A stretch of 64,000 bases of DNA from Gemmatimonadaceae bacterium (lineage in GTDB: Bacteria; Gemmatimonadota; Gemmatimonadetes; Gemmatimonadales; Gemmatimonadaceae), in assembly GCA_040882285.1 (NCBI GenBank), contig JBBEBQ010000006.1, positions 1-64,000 on the forward strand, given 5' to 3'. The position numbers and the translations under genes are program-made. The notes below the pieces were generated by a model, which saw only the letters and a list, made by a program, of their open reading frames with translations, ran no database searches and had not been told where the DNA came from. Shown here in pieces: positions 22,951 through 32,049 of this stretch; the stretch's first letter is position 1; each line of letters opens with the position of its first letter.

Positions 22951-24301
22951 GACGGCGGCGGTCGGCGAGAGGTTTACGATAGACAAGAAGTCGCTGCGAA
23001 ACGTGATCGCGGCTTCGTCCGCGGGCACGATGATCGAGTGGTACGACTTCTACATCTTCGGCGCCCTCGCGGCCGTGCTCTCGACGCACTTTTACCCAGA
23101 GGGGAGCCCGACACTCAACTTCCTCAAGACGCTGGCGACGTTCGCCGTCGGCTTCGCGGTGCGTCCGTTCGGCGCGCTGGTGTTCGGCAGGATCGGCGAT
23201 CTGGTCGGACGCAAATTCGCTTTCCTGATCACGCTGCTGATCATGGGCGGCGCGACCGCGGCGATCGGCTTCCTCCCCACGTACTCGCAGATCGGGACGG
23301 CCGCGCCCATCCTGCTCGTGATCTTCCGGCTGCTCCAGGGTCTCGCCCTCGGCGGCGAGTACGGCGGCGCCGCGATCTACGTGGCCGAGCACTCGCCGGA
23401 CGGGAAGCGCGGCTTCTACACGAGCTTCATTCAGACGACGGCGACGCTCGGGCTCTTTCTCTCGCTCGGCGTCATCCTGATCGTGCGGGCGTCCATGTCC
23501 GAGGAAGCATTCCGGGCCTGGGGCTGGAGAATTCCGTTCCTGCTCTCGATCGTGCTGGTCGGCCTGTCGTACTACATCAGGAGCCGCCTGGCCGAGTCGC
23601 CGCTGTACACGCGGCTCAAGCAGGCGGGGAAGACGTCGAAGGCGCCGATCACCGATTCGTTCGGCACGTGGCCGCGCTGGAAGTTCTTCCTGCTGGTGCT
23701 GTTCGGCGCGACGGCGGGGCAGGCGGTGGTCTGGTACACGGGTCAGTTCTACGCGCTCTTCTTCATGCAGACGGTGCTGCAGGTCCCGCTGACCATGTCG
23801 TACTTCATCGTCGCGGCCGCGCTCATCCTCGGCACGCCGATGTTCATCGTCTTCGGCGCGCTGTCCGACAAGATCGGCCGCAAGAAGGTGATGATGGCGG
23901 GCAACCTGCTCGCGGCGCTGTCGTACATTCCCATTTACATGGCGATGAAGCACTTCGCGGATCCCGTCAATCCCGTGATGTTGACCGCCCTCGTGCTGCT
24001 CCAGGTGGTCTTCGTGACGATGGTGTACGGCCCGATCGCGGCGTTTCTCGTGGAGGCGTTTCCGGCGAAGATCCGCTACACCTCGCTGTCACTGCCGTAT
24101 CACTTCGGCAACGGCTGGTTCGGCGGCTTCCTGCCGCTGATCGCCACCGCGCTCGTGGCCCGGACCGGAAACATCTACGCCGGGCTTCTCTTTCCGATCA
24201 CCATCGCGCTGACGACTTTCGTGGTGGGCTCGCTCTACCTCACCGAGCAGCACAAGACGCGCATATGGGATGAGGTCGAGGGGGAGGAGCAGGCCGCGTG
24301 A
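22943..24301 (+). CDS. MFS transporter, metabolite:H+ symporter (MHS) family
   Basis: 452 residues from ATG 22943, overlapping the symporter by 8 bases. Twelve hydrophobic spans. MHS signatures are GTMIEWYDFYIFG at the first span, RPFGALVFGRIGDLVGRK after span 2-3 and LQGLALGGEYGGAAIYVAEH in spans 4-5. The family takes up carboxylates, proline/betaine or related metabolites with protons. Substrate here is unknown. Placed after an SDR and a dicarboxylate symporter, an organic acid is a reasonable guess. Its stop overlaps the start of the beta-lactamase-like gene. Confidence 0.9.
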   Translation: MSETAAVGERFTIDKKSLRNVIAASSAGTMIEWYDFYIFGALAAVLSTHFYPEGSPTLNFLKTLATFAVGFAVRPFGALVFGRIGDLVGRKFAFLITLLIMGGATAAIGFLPTYSQIGTAAPILLVIFRLLQGLALGGEYGGAAIYVAEHSPDGKRGFYTSFIQTTATLGLFLSLGVILIVRASMSEEAFRAWGWRIPFLLSIVLVGLSYYIRSRLAESPLYTRLKQAGKTSKAPITDSFGTWPRWKFFLLVLFGATAGQAVVWYTGQFYALFFMQTVLQVPLTMSYFIVAAALILGTPMFIVFGALSDKIGRKKVMMAGNLLAALSYIPIYMAMKHFADPVNPVMLTALVLLQVVFVTMVYGPIAAFLVEAFPAKIRYTSLSLPYHFGNGWFGGFLPLIATALVARTGNIYAGLLFPITIALTTFVVGSLYLTEQHKTRIWDEVEGEEQAA

Positions 24302-25188
24302 TGCATCTGCTGCTGCTCGCGCAGGTGATTACGCTGGCCGACACGTCGCTCGCGGCGGCCATAGACCGGCGCGTAGCCGCGACCGACAGCGCGCAGGTCG
24401 CCGTCGCGATCGTTGATCTCGGATCCGGCGCGAGCTGGTACCGCAACGCCGACACGGTCTTTCACGCCGCCAGCACGATGAAGGTGCCGGTGCTGGTCGA
24501 AGCGTTTTACGCGGCGCGCGAGGGACGCATCTCGCTCGAGCAGGAGCTGCTGGTCGTGAACCAGTTCGCATCAATCGTCGACGGGAGCCCGTACGCCCTG
24601 GACGCCCGCGTGGACGGCGATTCGGCGCTGTACGGACTCGTCGGGCGGCGCGTGCCCGTCCGCGACCTCGCCCGCCGGATGATCACGCGTTCGAGCAACC
24701 TCGCGACCAACATCATGGTCGCCGTGCTCGGCGCCGGGCAGATCAACACCACCGCGCGAAAGCTCGGCGTGACCAGATCGCTGGTGCTGCGCGGCGTCGA
24801 GGACCAGAAGGCGTTCGACCGCGGGATGAGCAACACCATGACCGCGCGCGATCTCGCCACATTGTTCGCCGCGTTGCAGCGCGGGCAGATCGCCGGGCCG
24901 GACGACACCCGCGACATGCTGGACATCCTGCTGGCGCAGGAGTTCAACTCGAAGATCCCGGCTGGGTTGCCGCCGGGAACGCGCGTCGCCCACAAGACCG
25001 GCGAGATCACCGCCGTGTCGCACGACGGCGGGATCGTGTACCCGCCGGGGCGCGCGCCCTACGTACTGGTCGTGCTCACCCGCGGCGTACGCGACGGCCG
25101 CGCTTCCGCCGCGCTGATCGCCGACATATCGCGAATCGTGTACGCTCACGTTGTCGGGCCACAAGCGGGAACGCAGCCGCGCCCGTGA
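24298..25188 (+). CDS. Class A beta-lactamase-like serine hydrolase
   Basis: 296 residues with a short N-terminal hydrophobic segment (LLLLAQVITLA) as a possible export signal. The serine-acylase motifs are complete: STMK with nucleophile Ser59, SSN (~131-133) and HKTGEI (~233). The omega-loop ExxxN of true class A lactamases is not clear; VEDQKAF occupies that place. It could hydrolyse beta-lactams, or act on peptidoglycan or small esters. Last gene of the SDR-transporter run. Confidence 0.82.
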   Translation: MMHLLLLAQVITLADTSLAAAIDRRVAATDSAQVAVAIVDLGSGASWYRNADTVFHAASTMKVPVLVEAFYAAREGRISLEQELLVVNQFASIVDGSPYALDARVDGDSALYGLVGRRVPVRDLARRMITRSSNLATNIMVAVLGAGQINTTARKLGVTRSLVLRGVEDQKAFDRGMSNTMTARDLATLFAALQRGQIAGPDDTRDMLDILLAQEFNSKIPAGLPPGTRVAHKTGEITAVSHDGGIVYPPGRAPYVLVVLTRGVRDGRASAALIADISRIVYAHVVGPQAGTQPRP

Positions 25189-25323
25189 CCTCACTCAGCT
25201 GGGCGTGATTGCTCCTGCTTGCGAGGAACGGCGCATGGTCACAGCGTCGACGTGGATAACAATGCCCCATGCAGACGTCGCTAGCTCTGGATGGGTGCAG
25301 CACGGGATCGGCGGATTGCGTGG

Positions 25324-25343
25324 CTATACTGAACATTGTATAG
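25324..25343 (+). promoter_or_regulatory. Operator/-10 of the partial HigBA locus
   Basis: CTATAC and GTATAG form a perfect 6-bp dyad around TGAACATT, and TATACT (25325-25330) is a near-consensus -10 inside it. No good -35 is seen. It lies three bases before the truncated toxin's ATG, a position suited to autorepression by the downstream HTH protein. Confidence 0.5.
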
Positions 25344-25346
25344 TCA

Positions 25347-25532
25347 ATGTCGGCGCTCAAGCCTCTTCGCTGGGTCGGCAAGGAGTTTCGGGTTCTGTAC
25401 GTTGCCCGGTTCGAGGAGGCCATTTATGTGCTCCACGCATTCGAGAAGCGGACTCGTCCGACCCGACAAATCGACTTGGCGCTGGCGCGAAAACGGCTGC
25501 GGGACCTCATACGATTGCGAACCGGGATATAG
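25347..25532 (+). pseudogene. N-terminally truncated HigB-like toxin (Gp49/DUF891 family)
   Basis: 61 residues corresponding only to the C-terminal half of RelE/HigB-type toxins: EFRVLYVARFEEAIYVLHAF followed by EKRTRPTRQIDLALARKRLR. The complete homologue in this window (57523-57873) has 116 residues, so about 45-50 N-terminal residues are missing. The 150 bases upstream do not encode them in any frame that I can see. Probably an inactive remnant kept beside its antitoxin, though the ATG and a promoter-like site are intact. Confidence 0.65.
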
Positions 25533-25538
25533 CGAAAT

Positions 25539-25838
25539 ATGCCGACGAGAATACACCGGTCGACCGGCAACGTCTTTCGAGATGTCGGCTTTCCGCCCGA
25601 GGAGGCCGAGAACCTTCGTATTCGCTCCGAGTTGATGATTCAGGTGCGAAAGATTCTCGAGGGGCGGAAACTGACGCAGGCGGCCGCGGCAAAAGTCTTC
25701 GGGGTTACCCAACCTCGGATAAGCGACCTTGTCCGCGGGCGCATCGAGCTTTTCAGCATCGACGGGTTGGTCAACATGCTCGCGCACTCCGGCGTGCGGG
25801 TGAGCATCGTCGTGAAACGAGCCCGGCAGGTCGCCTAG
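25539..25838 (+). CDS. HigA-like XRE antitoxin
   Basis: 99 residues, six bases after the toxin remnant. N-terminal NVFRDVGFPPEEAENLRIRS is the usual HigA lead-in. The helix-turn-helix covers residues ~45-75 (LTQAAAAKVFGVTQPRISDL), and IVVKRARQVA ends it. Same domain plan as the protein at 57077-57448. It would neutralise HigB and repress the locus; with the adjacent toxin truncated it may act as an orphan or anti-addiction module. Confidence 0.82.
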   Translation: MPTRIHRSTGNVFRDVGFPPEEAENLRIRSELMIQVRKILEGRKLTQAAAAKVFGVTQPRISDLVRGRIELFSIDGLVNMLAHSGVRVSIVVKRARQVA

Positions 25839-25900
25839 CTGCGCTACGCATTTTTCGCCTGACTAGGAGCGGAGCGAGTAACGATTAGATTTGTGTGCTA

Positions 25901-26449
25901 ATGCCCTCCCGCGACTCGACTCTCCTGGACACGCGCGCAGTCGAGCGAACGTTGAAGCGCATGGCCGACGAGATCCTCGAGCTCACCGGCGGCACCGACG
26001 ACCTCGTGCTCGTCGGGATCCAGCGGCGGGGCGTCCAGCTCGCCGACCGCCTGGTCGATCTCATCTCGGCGAGCGAGACGGTCCGCGTTCCGCGCGGCGC
26101 CCTCGACATCACGCTCTACCGCGACGACCTCCAGACCGTGGGCCCGCGCCCCGTCGTGGGCCGCACCGATCTCCCCTGGGAGCTCGACCACCGCAAAGTC
26201 GTCATCGTGGACGACGTGCTCTATACCGGCCGCACCGTCCGCGCGGCGCTGGACGAGCTGGCCGATTTCGGCAGGCCGGCCCGGATCGCGCTGGCCGTGC
26301 TGATCGATCGCGGCGGGCGCGAGCTTCCGATCCACGCCGACATCGTCGGCAAGAAGGTCGACGTCGAGAGCGGCGACCGCGTCGACGTCCTGCTGGAGGA
26401 AGTGGACGGAAAGACCTGCGTCGTCGTTTCGCGGGCCGACAGCGCATGA
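25901..26449 (+). CDS. pyrR: PyrR, pyrimidine regulator / uracil phosphoribosyltransferase
   Basis: 182 residues from ATG 25901 (a GTG two codons earlier is also in frame). The PRPP-binding loop is [13 protein letters not shown], and the N-terminal [17 protein letters not shown] is typical. PyrR senses UMP and can attenuate transcription of pyr genes in Gram-positives; the family often has weak UPRTase activity. It leads pyrR-pyrB-pyrC, so it probably controls this operon. I see no clear attenuator upstream within the ~60-base gap. Stop overlaps pyrB (ATGA). Confidence 0.92.
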   Translation: MPSRDSTLLDTRAVERTLKRMADEILELTGGTDDLVLVGIQRRGVQLADRLVDLISASETVRVPRGALDITLYRDDLQTVGPRPVVGRTDLPWELDHRKVVIVDDVLYTGRTVRAALDELADFGRPARIALAVLIDRGGRELPIHADIVGKKVDVESGDRVDVLLEEVDGKTCVVVSRADSA

Positions 26450-27405
26450 GCGGCGCGCTCGGGAAGGATCTGCTCGGCCTCGAGCCGCTCTCCGCCGAGC
26501 AGATCAAGCTCATTCTCGACACCGCCGAGCCGTTCAAGGAGATCAGCGAGCGCGCCATCAAGAAGGTCCCGACGCTGCGCGGCTCCACCATCGTGAACCT
26601 GTTCTTCGAGAACTCGACGCGCACGCGCATCTCCTTCGAGTTCGCCGAGAAGCGGCTCTCCGCCGATCCGGTGAACGTCTCGGCCACGGGCTCCAGCGTG
26701 TCCAAGGGCGAGACGCTGGTGGACACCGCCCGCAACCTCGAGGCGATGCGGATCGACATGGTCGTGATCCGCCACGGCTCTTCCGGCGCCGCGCAGTTCC
26801 TCGCCGAGCGCATCAAGTCGAACGTCATCAACGCGGGCGACGGCATGCACGAGCATCCCACGCAGGGGCTGCTCGATCTCCTGACGCTGCGCGATCACTT
26901 CGGCGGCCTGGCGGGCAAGCGCGTGTGCATCTGCGGCGACGTGCTGCACTCCCGCGTCGCGCGCTCCAACATCTGGGGGCTCCGCAAGGTGGGCGCCGAA
27001 GTCGCGGTGTGCGGCCCCCGCTCGCTCCTGCCGAGCGCGATCGAGGAGCTGGGCGTGACCGTGTTCGACCACATCGAGGACGCCATCGAATGGGCCGACG
27101 CGCTCAACGTTCTCCGGCTCCAGATCGAGCGCATGACGGGCGGGTACATTCCCTCGCTGCGCGAGTACAACCGCGTGTTCGGCGTGACGCGCGACCGGCT
27201 GGCGCGCGCGCCGCGGGACGTGCTCATCCTTCACCCCGGGCCGATGAACCGCGGCGTCGAGATCGACTCCGACGTGGCCGACGGCGACCATTCCGTGATA
27301 CTGGACCAGGTAACCAACGGGATCGCGATCCGCATGGCGGTGCTGTATCTGCTCGCCGGCGGGAATCCCACGCTGGCGGAGTCCGCCAAGGCGGCGGCCA
27401 GGTGA
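26446..27405 (+). CDS. pyrB: Aspartate carbamoyltransferase catalytic subunit
   Basis: 319 residues. Catalyses carbamoyl phosphate + aspartate to N-carbamoylaspartate, the committed pyrimidine step. Motifs: [13 protein letters not shown] (carbamoyl-phosphate loop), [12 protein letters not shown], and [14 protein letters not shown] near the C-terminus. Length matches the family, with no regulatory PyrI gene nearby. Overlaps pyrR by ATGA and pyrC by GTGA, which indicates translational coupling. Confidence 0.96.
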   Translation: MSGALGKDLLGLEPLSAEQIKLILDTAEPFKEISERAIKKVPTLRGSTIVNLFFENSTRTRISFEFAEKRLSADPVNVSATGSSVSKGETLVDTARNLEAMRIDMVVIRHGSSGAAQFLAERIKSNVINAGDGMHEHPTQGLLDLLTLRDHFGGLAGKRVCICGDVLHSRVARSNIWGLRKVGAEVAVCGPRSLLPSAIEELGVTVFDHIEDAIEWADALNVLRLQIERMTGGYIPSLREYNRVFGVTRDRLARAPRDVLILHPGPMNRGVEIDSDVADGDHSVILDQVTNGIAIRMAVLYLLAGGNPTLAESAKAAAR

Positions 27406-28700
27406 CGCAGCCGATTCTGCTCCGCGGCGGCCGGGTCGTGGATCCCTCGCGGAAGATCGACGCTCAGCAGGACGTGCTGCTCGCCGCCGGCCTGATCGAA
27501 GCCTGCGGCAGAGGTCTCGCAGCGCCCGACGGCGCGCGCGTGCTCGACTGCGCCGGGATGATCGTCTCGCCCGGGTTCATCGACGTGCACTGCCACCTGC
27601 GCGAGCCGGGAAGGGAGGACGTCGAGACCGTGGCCACGGGCGCGCGGGCCGCGGCGGCCGGCGGATTCACCGCCGTCTGCGCCATGCCGAACACCGATCC
27701 GGTCACCGACAACCAGGCCGCGGTCGGGTTCATCATCCGGCAGGCGCAGCGCGCGAAGGCCGCGCGCGTGCACCCGATCGGCGCGATCTCGCTCGGGCAG
27801 CGCGGCGAAGCGCTCGCCGAGTTCGGCGAGATGATCGGGGCCGGGGCCGTCGCGGTGAGCGACGACGGGCGGCCCGTCGCCAGCGCGCAGCTCATGCGGA
27901 CCGCGCTGGAATACGCGCGGACGTTCAACATCCCCGTCATCGACCATTGCGAGGAGCCGACGCTCTCGCACGGCGGCGCGATGAACGAGGGGATCGTGAG
28001 CGCGCGGCTCGGCCTCAAGGGGATTCCCTCGGAGGCCGAGGAGATCATGGTCATACGCGACATCCTGCTGGCGCGGCGCACGAAGGGGCACGTCCACCTC
28101 GCGCACATGAGCACCGTTGGGTCGGTCGAGCTGATCCGCTGGGGAAAGGAGCGCGGGATCAACGTGACCGCGGAGGTGTGTCCGCATCACCTCACGCTCA
28201 CCGAGGATCGGGTCGGCGCATACGACACCAACGCCAAGATGAACCCGCCGCTGCGGACCGCCGCGGACGTGGCCGCGCTGCGCGACGCGGTGGCGGACGG
28301 CACGATAGACCTCATCGCCACGGACCACGCGCCGCACCACTACGACGAGAAGGAGCAGGAGTTCGCCAACGCTCCCAACGGCATCGTCGGGCTGGAGACC
28401 GCGCTTGCCGTCGTGCACACCAAGCTCGTGGCGGGCGGGGTGCTCGACTACCCGCGGCTCGTCGAGCGCATGTCGTGCGCGCCGGCGCGCGTGTTCCACC
28501 TTCCCGGCGGGACGCTTGAGCGCGGCGCCGTCGCCGACGTGACGGTTTTCGACCCCCGCGCCGAGTGGACGGTGGATCCGGCCGCCTTCCTCTCGAAGGG
28601 GCGCAACACGCCGTACGCCGGCGAGAAGCTTCACGGCCGCGCGATTTTTACTATCGTTGATGGAGAGATCGTCTACACGATGCCGAACACGACGAGGTGA
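27402..28700 (+). CDS. pyrC: Dihydroorotase
   Basis: 432 residues from GTG 27402. Cyclises carbamoylaspartate to dihydroorotate. The zinc-binding [10 protein letters not shown] lies near residues 62-71, later metal ligands are in HLAHMST and CPHHLTLTE, and the catalytic Asp is in [12 protein letters not shown]. Class I (PyrC/hydantoinase-like) length. Encoded in overlap with pyrB and with the following coiled-coil gene. Confidence 0.95.
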   Translation: MTQPILLRGGRVVDPSRKIDAQQDVLLAAGLIEACGRGLAAPDGARVLDCAGMIVSPGFIDVHCHLREPGREDVETVATGARAAAAGGFTAVCAMPNTDPVTDNQAAVGFIIRQAQRAKAARVHPIGAISLGQRGEALAEFGEMIGAGAVAVSDDGRPVASAQLMRTALEYARTFNIPVIDHCEEPTLSHGGAMNEGIVSARLGLKGIPSEAEEIMVIRDILLARRTKGHVHLAHMSTVGSVELIRWGKERGINVTAEVCPHHLTLTEDRVGAYDTNAKMNPPLRTAADVAALRDAVADGTIDLIATDHAPHHYDEKEQEFANAPNGIVGLETALAVVHTKLVAGGVLDYPRLVERMSCAPARVFHLPGGTLERGAVADVTVFDPRAEWTVDPAAFLSKGRNTPYAGEKLHGRAIFTIVDGEIVYTMPNTTR

Positions 28701-29584
28701 CGGTGGCCAAGCCCGGTCGTTCTCACGACGCGCTGCAGCAGCTTCTGGAGGAGCGCAAGCGGTACGAGCAGTGGCTCGCCACGCTCGAGTCGAGGCGCGA
28801 CTCGACCCCGGGGCACGTGTACGAGCGCGTGCACGCGGACTACGAGCAGCGCCTCGCCGCGGTGCGCGACCAGCTCACCGAGCGGACGAGCGAGATCCGG
28901 TCCGCGGTCGCGGCGCTCAAGGACCGGCTCAAGCAGGCGACGGAGGAGGAGACCGCGCGCGTCGACGAGCTGCACGAGGCGGAGCTGCGCGCGGTGGTCG
29001 GCGAGTTCACGCCCGAGCAATGGGAGCTGCGCAAGCGGGAGGTCGAGGTCGAGCTCAAGCGGTTCGTCGACGAGAAGCGGAAGATCTCGGATGAGCTGAA
29101 CCAGCTGCTGCTGATCGTCGAGCAGACCAGCGAGGAGGAAGCTCCGTCGCGGGCGGCCGCCGAGCCGCCGCCGATTCCGCCCGGCCCGGCGCCGGTGCCC
29201 GCGGACGCGACCAGTGTCAGTCGAAAGACGCCCGCGCGATCCCGCGCCGCGACGCCCGCCATGGCCCGTCCAGCGGTGGAGCAGGAAACGCCGACGGTGC
29301 CGATCGAATCGCTCGCGCCCGCCGACGGGCTCCCGGCGAAAGTGCCGGAATCCACCAGGGCTCCGGCCGAGCCCGCACCCGCGGAGACGGCACCCGCGCC
29401 AGCAAAATCGGAGACGCGCGCGAACTCCCATGGCAAGCGCGGCAAGACGAGCACGTTCGTGCCCGCGCAGCCGGACCCCCGGCGCGAGAACGAGAAAACG
29501 CTCAAGTGCGCCGAGTGCGGCGCGATGAACTATCCTACGGAGTGGTACTGCGAGAGCTGCGGCGGTGAGCTCGCTGCGCTGTAA
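28697..29584 (+). CDS. Coiled-coil protein with C-terminal zinc ribbon
   Basis: 295 residues from GTG 28697, overlapping the pyrC stop. Residues ~10-150 are a long coiled coil (LQQLLEERKRYEQWLATLES, then ALKDRLKQATEEETARV). Residues ~155-255 are a Pro/Ala-rich low-complexity linker. The end is a zinc ribbon with two CxxC pairs (CAECGAMNYPTEWYCESCGG). No enzymatic domain. Such proteins are found in pyr or ribosome-associated operons of Gemmatimonadota as I recall. It may be a scaffold; role unknown. Confidence 0.8.
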   Translation: MTVAKPGRSHDALQQLLEERKRYEQWLATLESRRDSTPGHVYERVHADYEQRLAAVRDQLTERTSEIRSAVAALKDRLKQATEEETARVDELHEAELRAVVGEFTPEQWELRKREVEVELKRFVDEKRKISDELNQLLLIVEQTSEEEAPSRAAAEPPPIPPGPAPVPADATSVSRKTPARSRAATPAMARPAVEQETPTVPIESLAPADGLPAKVPESTRAPAEPAPAETAPAPAKSETRANSHGKRGKTSTFVPAQPDPRRENEKTLKCAECGAMNYPTEWYCESCGGELAAL

Positions 29585-29593
29585 AGCGGTTTA

Positions 29594-29621
29594 CTAGTCA
29601 CTAGTCACTAGTCACTAGTCA
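29594..29621. repeat. Four perfect CTAGTCA heptamers
   Basis: CTAGTCA occurs four times in tandem between two convergent genes. The last unit supplies the TGA stop (29619-29621, minus strand) of rpsT. Member of the 7-bp-phased repeat family seen at several gene boundaries. Confidence 0.85.
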
Positions 29622-29852
29622 CTTTTTCTTGGCGAGCCGGCTCTTGTGGCGCGCGGCCGCGTTCTTGTGGATGAGACCTTTGCGCGCGGCGCGATCGACC
29701 AGCTGAACCGCGGCTGCGCGGTCCGCGGCGGATCCTTCGGTGGACTTGGCCTTCTTGAGTGCAGTGCGAAGCGTCGAGCGCTGCGCGCGGTTGCGCACCT
29801 CGGCGGCTCTCGACTTTCGCAGGTTCTTTTTGGCGGACGCGATGTTCGGCAC
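29619..29852 (-). CDS. rpsT: 30S ribosomal protein S20
   Basis: 77 residues, highly basic and all-helical: MPNIASAKKNLRKSRAAEVR at the start, then KKAKSTEGSAADRAAAVQLVDRAARKGLIHKNAAARHKSRLAKKK across the rest, the canonical S20 ending. It binds 16S rRNA early in 30S assembly. Monocistronic. Its stop codon lies inside a CTAGTCA heptamer array, an odd 3' end for a ribosomal gene. Confidence 0.96.
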   Translation of the reverse strand: MPNIASAKKNLRKSRAAEVRNRAQRSTLRTALKKAKSTEGSAADRAAAVQLVDRAARKGLIHKNAAARHKSRLAKKK

Positions 29853-29923
29853 TTACTGAATCTCCATTACTAGGGCTAAGTTGTTGAAACTACCGTCCTT
29901 CGGCGCTTCCCGCAAACCCGCTA

Positions 29924-30607
29924 TTGGATAAAACCCAGACTTTTCTGCTCGTCGCGCCCGTTCTGCTCTTCTCGATGGTCGCGCACGAGTACGCCCACGG
30001 CTACGCGGCGTTGAGGCAGGGTGACCCCACGGCCTACCAGCTCGGTCGGCTCACCTGGAACCCCCTCAAGCACATCGATCCGTTCCTAACGATCATCCTG
30101 CCGATCCTGACTTTCATAACGGCCGGGGTCATGTTCGGTGGTGCCAAGCCGGTACCCGTGAATCCGCGCAACTACCGCAACTTCAAGCGCGGAGACATCA
30201 TCGTCTCCCTCGCCGGAGTGGTAACGAACCTCGTGCTCGCGGCCGCCGCCGTTCTGGTGGTCGCGCTGATCGGACTCGCGGGGCGGGGGATCCCCGCGCT
30301 CGCGCCGTGGGCGTCGATCCTGCAGCTGATGCTGATCTACGGCATCCTGATCAATCTCGTGCTCGCGTTCTTCAACATGATTCCGATCCCGCCGCTCGAC
30401 GGCTCGCACGTCGCGAAGTACCTGCTTCCGCCCGCCTGGGCGCTGCGGTACGAGCAGTTCGGGCGGTACGGCTTGATCGCGCTGATGCTCATCATCATGC
30501 TCGGCGGCGGAATAATGCGCGGGTTCTTCATGCCCATCTTCTTCCTGCACACCGCCGCGGTGCGCCTGCTGCTGCCGTTCATCCTGCCGGGCCCGTGGAC
30601 CACGTAA
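29924..30607 (+). CDS. Site-2-protease-like (M50) membrane metallopeptidase
   Basis: 227 residues; the only sensible start is TTG 29924. Zinc motif HEYAH lies in the first membrane segment (~21-25), and NMIPIPPLDGSH in a later one gives the third ligand Asp, both as in short YwhC/Rip-like M50 proteases. About five hydrophobic spans. It would cleave membrane-embedded substrates. It overlaps scpA by 13 bases, a pairing (M50, scpA, scpB) common in bacteria. Confidence 0.88.
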   Translation: MDKTQTFLLVAPVLLFSMVAHEYAHGYAALRQGDPTAYQLGRLTWNPLKHIDPFLTIILPILTFITAGVMFGGAKPVPVNPRNYRNFKRGDIIVSLAGVVTNLVLAAAAVLVVALIGLAGRGIPALAPWASILQLMLIYGILINLVLAFFNMIPIPPLDGSHVAKYLLPPAWALRYEQFGRYGLIALMLIIMLGGGIMRGFFMPIFFLHTAAVRLLLPFILPGPWTT

Positions 30608-31335
30608 CCGACCGCGGCGACAACGCCTTCGTCGTGCAGATCGGAGAGTTCTCCGGTCCGCTCGACCTGCTCCTCACGCTGATCCGGGACGAGCAGATCG
30701 ACATCTACGACATTCCCGTCGCGCGGATCGCCGAGCAGTTCCTGCTTCGCATCAAGACGCTCGGGCTCGACGACGCGGCGGACTATCTGGAGATGGCAGC
30801 CCGGCTGATCCGCATCAAGGCGCAGCTTCTCCTGCCGCGCCGCGAAGGCGAGGAAGGCTGGGAGGATCCGCGCGCCGAGCTGGTGCGGCGGCTGCTCGAG
30901 TACCAGCAGGTGCGCGAAGTCGTGGACGTGCTCGACAGATTGTCGGAGGTGCGCCGCGCGAAGTTCGCGCGCGGGTACCTGCCGCAGCAGTTCAGCTCGC
31001 CCGCGCCGGCCGCCGCGCCGCTGTCGCTCTCGCTGCCCGAGCTGTTCGCCGCGGTCGACCGGGTGCTGCGGCTGGCGAGGAAGCCCACGATTCACGACGT
31101 GGTCCCGCGCGCGCTGGACGTGGAAGGCGCGATCGCAGTCGTGCGCGACATGCTCGCTCTCCGGCGCAACTGCCGCTGGCGCGACCTCGTGAGCACGGGG
31201 TCGGAGCCCTGGGAGATTCTTTCGGTCCTGCTGGCCCTTCTCGAGATGGCGAAGCGCGGCGAGCTGAAGCTGCGGCAGGACCGGGCCTTTACCGAAGTGG
31301 AGATCAACGGTGAGTCCGCTAGCGAAGCTGCTTGA
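30595..31335 (+). CDS. scpA: Segregation and condensation protein A
   Basis: 246 residues from GTG 30595. Kleisin of the SMC-ScpAB condensin: N-terminal FSGPLDLLLTLIRDEQIDIYDI, then YLEMAARLIRIKAQLLLPR, and a C-terminal winged-helix part (ILSVLLALLEMAKRGELKL). Overlaps the protease gene by 13 and scpB by 26 bases. Confidence 0.93.
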   Translation: MDHVTDRGDNAFVVQIGEFSGPLDLLLTLIRDEQIDIYDIPVARIAEQFLLRIKTLGLDDAADYLEMAARLIRIKAQLLLPRREGEEGWEDPRAELVRRLLEYQQVREVVDVLDRLSEVRRAKFARGYLPQQFSSPAPAAAPLSLSLPELFAAVDRVLRLARKPTIHDVVPRALDVEGAIAVVRDMLALRRNCRWRDLVSTGSEPWEILSVLLALLEMAKRGELKLRQDRAFTEVEINGESASEAA

Positions 31336-31861
31336 AGCCGCGCTGTTCGCGAGCTCGGCCCCGATCTCTCGCGAGAGCCTCGCGGAGCTCGATCCGGATG
31401 TGTCCGACGACGAGGTCGCGGGCGCGCTCACGGAGCTGCGCACGCAGTACGACGAGGCGGGGCACGGCGTCGAACTGATCGAGACGGGCGGCGGCTGGCA
31501 GATCCTCACGCGCGCCGAGTACACGGATGCGATCGAGCGCGCGCAGCTTGCGAGCCGTCCCGCGCGCCTCTCAGCGGCGGCGCTGGAGACGCTCGCGATC
31601 ATCGCGTACCGCCAGCCCATCGCGCGCGCGGAAGTCGAAGAGATCCGCGGCGTGAACTGCGGCGCGATTCTGAAGTCGCTGCACGAGCGAGGATTGATCG
31701 AAGTGACCGGCCGCGCCGAGGGGATGGGACGCCCGCTGATGTACGGTACTACGCCGGCGTTTCTGGAGCAGCTGGCGATTCGGCATCTCGACGAGCTGCC
31801 GCGGGCGGATGAGCTGGCAGTAGCGTTGAGGCCGGCTGGCGAGGTACGGCCGTCAGCTTGA
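31310..31861 (+). CDS. scpB: Segregation and condensation protein B
   Basis: 183 residues from GTG 31310, overlapping scpA. Two tandem winged helices; the hallmark LSAAALETLAIIAYRQPIAR is followed by EVEEIRGVNCGAILKSLHER and GRPLMYGTTPAFLE. Partner of ScpA in chromosome condensation. Confidence 0.94.
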   Translation: MSPLAKLLEAALFASSAPISRESLAELDPDVSDDEVAGALTELRTQYDEAGHGVELIETGGGWQILTRAEYTDAIERAQLASRPARLSAAALETLAIIAYRQPIARAEVEEIRGVNCGAILKSLHERGLIEVTGRAEGMGRPLMYGTTPAFLEQLAIRHLDELPRADELAVALRPAGEVRPSA

Positions 31862-31871
31862 CAACCGGGAT

Positions 31872-32005
31872 GGGTGACAGGTTGCAGGTGTTGGTTCTGG
31901 TTAACGACCGGTCATAGGTGAACGGTTTTCGGTTCCGCCTCAACCTCCGGACCAATGACGGTCAACCCGTTGTTTACCAGAACCAACACTTTCGACCGGT
32001 CACCC
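31872..32005. repeat. Long inverted repeat between scpB and the pseudouridine synthase
   Basis: GTGTTGGTTCTGGT (31888-31901) has an exact complement ACCAGAACCAACAC at 31976-31989, and GGGTGAC (31872) pairs with GTCACCC (31999-32005). Inner segments pair imperfectly. The region, 188 bases with no gene, has a loose 7-bp phasing like the other heptamer loci and could fold into one long hairpin. Confidence 0.75.
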
Positions 32006-32049
32006 ACCCCTGTCCTTCCCTTGGATAACCGACCGGCGGCGCGTTACGT

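Noticed and set aside
29594-29621. Tandem repeats suggesting a CRISPR array
   Set aside because: Units are 7 bases with no spacers; no repeat-spacer structure and no cas1/cas2 anywhere. The Cas4-like domain at 10812-12275 belongs to a DUF2779 fusion.
31888-31989. Additional att arm because of the GGTGTTGGTT sequence
   Set aside because: No doublet spacing of 12 and no downstream arm similarity; the sequence belongs to a long inverted repeat of the heptamer-phased type.
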